DNA from: Acorus gramineus
Lineage: Eukaryota > Streptophyta > Magnoliopsida > Acorales > Acoraceae
Direction of reading: 5' to 3'
DNA length: 64,000 nt
Assembly: GCA_030737835.1 (NCBI GenBank)
Contig: CM060857.1
Span: 12,845,496 to 12,909,495 of the forward strand
In this document: positions 59,516 to 64,000 of the stretch, one piece after another
Numbering within the stretch: the stretch's first letter is position 1
How the letters are laid out: every line of letters starts with the position of its first letter
Translations under genes and position numbers: made by a program
Notes under the pieces: generated by a model
Database searches by the model: none
Told to the model about the DNA's origin: nothing
The model's input: only the letters and a program-made list of their open reading frames with translations

Positions 59516-61329
59516 AATAGCGGTTTTAAAATAACCGCCCCATTTTCATTTTTCTATTTACCGTTGATTTTTTATAGTCATTATTTTTTAGAATAAGAGT
59601 AGGAATAAAATAATAATAATGTGAAATATGCATCACATCTATTGTTTTAATACGAATGAATGGTGGTGATGGTGTCACATCATTATTTTTTTTTGTTAAT
59701 TTTTTTATTAAATTCAAGCTGCCTTTGAATGTGAGATTGAAACACTAATATTCTTATAATCTTATGTTTTAAACTTATCTTAGATTTTGTTTTTTTTTTT
59801 GCAATGATGATGGTTTGAAAAGTTCAACGCTAAAAATATGTTTGAATATGAGTTTGAGAATTTTTAGCTTTTTAAACTAGAATCTACCCAAACTTGGATT
59901 CAAAGCTTTAGATTGAGATAATCATGAAATATAAATGGTAAATAGCTAATTTTGAGTCAAATATGAGTTTTTTAAAAACATATATTTTTTAAAAACATAT
60001 ATTTAAAAAAAATATAAATAGCTAATCTCACTTTACATCATGAAATTGTTATTTTTTAAAAACATATATTTCACAGTCGTAAGTATACATAAAAAAACAC
60101 GTTCCAACGAGCTATTGATCATTCCAATCGGAGTTATACATGAAAATTTATGAATTTTTAAAGAATTTCGGGTATAACTTAATTCTTGATTTTTTTTTAT
60201 GTATTTATAAACTGGATAATATCATTAATATTTACCAAATCTTAATTGTTTTTTTTTTTTGCATACATACCCTTAAAAAATCACAGTTTAACAAAATATC
60301 ATTGATGATTTGCTATTTTCGATAATATCATTCAAAAGGGTTTAAATTGTATATAAACATTATTTTTTTTTCTATATATTCAAGCGATATTGTTTGTTTC
60401 AGAGTTTCAAATGGGGTATTTTTACAATATAAGGTTAGTTAAGTGGTATATATGTAAAAATTCATTTTCTATTTTACCCCTTTATGTGTAATTTCACAAT
60501 AAATTTATGATTTATTTAACTATTATTGAAATTCTCATTATATAATTTATGTATATATAATATGGTGTATTATATCACATATATATGGATTGAAAAAAAT
60601 TTAAAACATTGGTAGTGGGCAACTTTTAAAAAAACAAATTTTTTTACACGCACATCGTGCGTAGGCCGGGGAAGACTATATTAATCTATTTTTAAAAATA
60701 TAATTGAGAAAATTAATTATGGGTCTTCAGCCTCAATTATGTTTAGGTCCATTAAATATTTCTAACTTATTTTTGGATCCTCAAATTAATTGAGATATTC
60801 TTTCTAGTGTTTCCATCCGATGTGAGTTATTTTTATTCATACCTTCATCTTTTATTTGTGTCTACCCTCTCTCTCATCCACACCAACGACAGCCCATCCC
60901 CTCTGCATGCAGTCTCCCCCCCTCCCCGGTCTCTCTTCCTCCTATCACTCTCTCCCTTTATCTTAAAAATGTAACCAGACCTATTAATAATATATCCAAA
61001 TTTGTTTACAGTGTACACAGACCTGTGAAAGGAAGAGATAAAAATGAAATTATTAATGGTTGACTAAATGGAGTTACTCAAAGGGACCTAAAAATAATTT
61101 CCCTAATATAATCTTGAAATGAATTTTAATTTTGTTTAAATTAAAAAATATTTTTAATTACATATCTATTATGGCCAACCCAACATAAACAGATAAGCTG
61201 AACATGATTTTTATGTTTTTTGTAATATAAATATATATTAACACAATGAAATATATATTATGTTGGTGATTTCATAAATTATGTCATCATGTATCACAAA
61301 AATGAATACAAAGAACACCAAGGCTACAG
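59516..61329. other. Gene-free AT-rich region
   Basis: Long AT-rich sequence, with T-rich and A-rich inverse arms near 59940-60070 (ACATATATTT repeated) and a CT-rich patch near 60890-60960. No coding sequence or complete element was recognised. Confidence 0.5.
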
Positions 61330-61485
61330 GGCGGAAACCTCCCCCTCTTTTTTTTGTGGTAGCAAAGGCTCAAAGGCTCCTCGGTCAACACTAACAAATA
61401 GACTTATTGGTCCCAATAGGAGTTGAACCTCTGTCCCCTAGTAAATAGGGGGTGTCCTGTACCACCACACCAAATGTAGTTTGGA
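61330..61485 (-). mobile_element. tRNA-derived SINE (minus strand)
   Basis: Reading the minus strand: TGGTGTGGTGGTACAGGACA resembles an A box and GAGGTTCAACTCC a B box of RNA polymerase III, about 35 bp apart, then a body and an ACCACAAAAAAAAGAG tail. This arrangement fits a plant tRNA-related SINE. Target duplications were not resolved. Confidence 0.55.
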
Positions 61486-61829
61486 CAATAAGGAAAGCTT
61501 AAGCCCATTTTAAGCCCCTATCGAACAATTATTTATATCTGAGTCACTTTTTGAATCTCATATTCAATCTACATTTGTTTTGATTTTTAAAAATAGTATA
61601 TCTTATCTAATAATTTATATATTTTTATAAATTATTAAGTATATACTTCATAACTCCAATGAAGTTTGGACTCATGTATAAAAAAGTATTAAAAAAATTC
61701 TAGCAAAATATATGCCTCCCTAATTTGAGTAAATGTTGAAAAAACAGTTGTACGTAACAGCGATAAAAAAAAAATATATATTATTACTAAATCATAGCCA
61801 TCAAACAATAATAACAACATAATGGACTT

Positions 61830-62063
61830 TTAATTTTGTCTCGGATAGGGACATCACCTCCTGAGGACTGACACGGTTTCGAATCCCTTCGACCCCAGGA
61901 CAAGATAGTGAAAAAGCCGTATGGGTTTGTTATATGGGCCTTCACCCAGTCTCGATTTGTGGGTCCATGTTAACCCCAAACCAGTTTGTACTAGTATTTA
62001 TAGGTGAGACTTATAACCCCTCAGGGGCCTTCTATACCAAAAAATAATAATAATAATAATAAT
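61830..62063 (+). mobile_element. tRNA-derived SINE (plus strand) with AAT-repeat tail
   Basis: GGTTTCGAATCCC near 61876 is a near-perfect B box, preceded by GATAGGGACATCACC in A-box position. The body continues to CCTTCTATACC and ends in an AATAAT repeat (62040-62063), a common plant SINE tail. It belongs to a different subfamily from 46815-46885. Confidence 0.6.
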
Positions 62064-62425
62064 TTGTGTTTTTTTTTTTATATTTTAAGTAAAATTGCCT
62101 TGTTTGTGGCATTTTTAAAAACCGGACTCGGGTCAGATCTGAAAACCGGTTGTGAAAACAATTTGGGTGCCTCTATTTGCACCTCTTTGATTCCCCTACA
62201 CACCCAATTCTATTTACACCCAACCTATGTACATGGTTTCTTTAGACACCCCCAAATAAATGGATCTTGTATAAGATCCATTTAAGTTCAGTTATGTAGA
62301 AGGAGGAGGGGGAAGAAGAGGGGGGTGGGGCTGGGACAGAGCGATGTTGGGGTGTCGGGGCGATTTCCGCCCCCCTCGCCCTCATCTGCGCGCCGCGCCG
62401 CCACCCTCTCCACCTTATATACAAT

Positions 62426-63312
62426 TAGGCCTGTCAACGGGTCGGGTCTGGGTCGGGTCGAGGTGGACCCGGACCCAACCCGTGACAGGATCCGGCGGGT
62501 CCGGGGAAATGTGGACCCGGACCCGTCGGATTCGGGTAGGGTCCGGGTCCGACCCGACCCGGATGGTTAGTAAAAAAAAAAAACAAAACAAGAAGAGCTC
62601 ATGTATTTGTTTGCCTTATCATTCTATTTGAAATTTTTTATAATAAAACATTATTATTAATGAGACTATGTTTGAATATAATTTTATACAATTCAAAAGA
62701 AGTAAATGAATTATTAAACAACATCCAAAACAATAATCACTAACATAAAAAACATATTAACATAAATAATAAACATAACTAATTATACAAACATTCAAAA
62801 CAATATTAACCTAAACAACATTCAAAACAATAAACACTAACATATTAACTTAAATAAGAGACATAAATCATGCAACAAACTAATTAATCATACAAATTCA
62901 AAAGCTAATAAGTTAACTGTCCAAAACAAACCGACGACAATATATTACTAAGTTTATTACATATTAAACAATCAAGTTCTTGCAAGTTGCAACATCAACA
63001 CAACAAAAAAAGTGTTATGATTATGATTATTACTTATGATTTATAGGCTTGTTATGATTATGATTTATGAACTTGTGGATACAAAAATAAGTTAAGTAAG
63101 AAATAAAATTATGTATCAACTAATAATAATAGTCTTATAATATATGAGCATATTTTAATAAAGTAATCGGGTCTCGGGTCCCAACCCGTTTGTTTGTTCG
63201 GGTCCGTTGGGTCAGGTCCAACTCAGGTCAAGCCCAATCGGGTCAGGTATATTACACGTGTAATCGGGTCCAGATTGGATCGGGTCCAGGACCCGACCCG
63301 TTAATAGGCCTG
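62426..63312. mobile_element. hAT nonautonomous element, 887 bp, nested, perfect 8-bp target duplication
   Basis: TATACAAT flanks it at 62418-62425 and 63313-63320. The ends TAGGCCTGTCAACGGGTCGG and, reverse complemented, CAGGCCTATTAACGGGTCGG are near-identical. Arms are full of CGGGTC/GACCCG words, like the elements at 41180-41647. The AT-rich middle has no coding sequence. It inserted into the 62165-63943 element after that one was in place. Confidence 0.9.
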
Positions 63313-63519
63313 TATACAATGCTCCTCCTCGTATGTCTCTCTCTCTTTCACTTTATAAATCCATCGAATCCGTTGTAAAGATCCCATTTTGGGAGACACC
63401 CATCTCTGAAAATCAAAATTTTCACCATTTGAATAACCTAATCAACCCATTTCAAAAAAAAATCTAACTTTTCCACTTCCACAGGTCTGATGCAGAGATA
63501 GATTGAAAGAAGAATTGGC

Positions 63520-63775
63520 GGTGGAGATCAACAGGTACGGCGACTTGCGTGAAAACCCTTGGCGAGGCTGGGCAGTACGCGACGGATCTCCTCGTCCTCG
63601 CCTCTCAATCTAGGGGCGTCGTCGCCTACCTCGTCATCATTGGGTAGAACCTCCAGACCCTCCTCTCCACCACCAAGATCACCATCCCCTCCTTCATATT
63701 CACGGTCCTCCTTGAACCTCTTCGCCATGGCCATTGTTGTCAAGATCAACATCCAGCTCCTCCTCCGTGGAGGCA
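63520..63775 (+). pseudogene. Captured fragment of an ANT1-like amino-acid transporter (AAAP family)
   Basis: The plus strand codes EINRYGDL, then after a lost base VKTLGEAGQYATDLLVLASQ and GVVAYLVIIG, a TAG where Gln or Arg is expected, NLQTLLSTTKITIPSFIF and, after another shift, NLFAMAIVVKINIQLLL. These blocks are in the order found in plant ANT1-type aromatic and neutral amino-acid transporters (YGDLGxK..G, AYLVFIGxNL, ADICNxxAMxxVVKE). Sequence between the last two blocks (about the next helix) is deleted. It is a nonfunctional gene fragment inside a transposon. Confidence 0.65.
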
Positions 63776-64000
63776 GCGATGGTATCTCCTCCTCCTCCTC
63801 CTCAGTCCCACTTCGCCCCGACTTCGTCCCTCCTCTTTTCTCCTCCTGCACACCCAACCTATACCCAACAGATATGGATCTTTTAAAAGATCCGTTTATG
63901 GTGGGTGTTCATGGAAAATATAGAGGTGCAAATAGAGGCACCCAACAATCTGGCCAAGAAGGCAACAAGAGGAGAGCGTTAGAGCATCTTCAATGGACAT

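Larger units (their letters stand above)
62165..63943. mobile_element. Composite terminal-inverted-repeat element carrying a captured transporter fragment
   Basis: Both ends begin GGGTGCCTCTATTTGCACCT on their own strand, and similarity continues with AACCTAT and a hairpin-like ATGGATCTT...AAGATCCAT. Flanks are AACAATTT (62157-62164) and AACAATCT (63944-63951), 7 of 8 matching. It contains the nested hAT element 62426-63312 and, to its right, pieces of an amino-acid transporter gene. This is the layout of a Pack-type element. The superfamily (hAT or Mutator) is not settled. Confidence 0.75.

Overview
This is a stretch of a flowering-plant nuclear genome. The evidence is split genes with GT-AG introns, five proteins that match plant-only or plant-typical families, very AT-rich intergenic DNA, and many small DNA transposons, SINE-like pieces and LINE remnants. 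Two genes (near 21.4-22.8 kb and 56.1-57.1 kb) are strikingly GC-rich, whereas the others are not. That heterogeneity is common in monocots and some early-diverging angiosperms, but I cannot name the species.

Layout: 1-14.6 kb is gene-free and packed with nested repeats: tandem repeats, a decayed element full of palindromic GATACA-type motifs, a GC-rich nonautonomous element, an LTR, a Mutator-like element, and hAT- and Harbinger-type elements. From 15.9 to 58.1 kb there are seven intact-looking genes, six on the minus strand and one on the plus strand: an Lsi2-like efflux transporter (15.9-18.7), a KCTD-type BTB/POZ protein (21.4-22.8), a hydroxyproline-rich At5g52430-like protein (23.6-27.3), the METTL14-type m6A methyltransferase subunit MTB (33.0-37.8), an ATG8-interacting ATI1/2-like protein (43.1-45.8, plus strand), a protein with three tandem FAR1 DNA-binding domains (49.9-53.6), and a UPF0496/DUF677 protein (56.1-58.1). 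I rebuilt all gene models by joining splice sites in phase; several needed a short first exon or the correction of a non-ATG start. A broken BAHD acyltransferase lies at 47.1-47.6 kb. The end of the window (58.5-64 kb) is again mobile DNA, including an element at 62.2-63.9 kb that carries fragments of an amino-acid transporter gene and has itself been hit by a hAT element.

The genes do not form a pathway. They are ordinary dispersed plant housekeeping or regulatory genes. The most interesting material is in the transposons: two Mutator-like elements (7401-8250 and 30328-31396) share the same terminal motif and both carry arrays of imperfect palindromes just inside each end, although the palindrome sequence differs between them. 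A third element (about 1368-4860) also carries a palindrome array and remnants of a duplicated exon coding for an acidic peptide.
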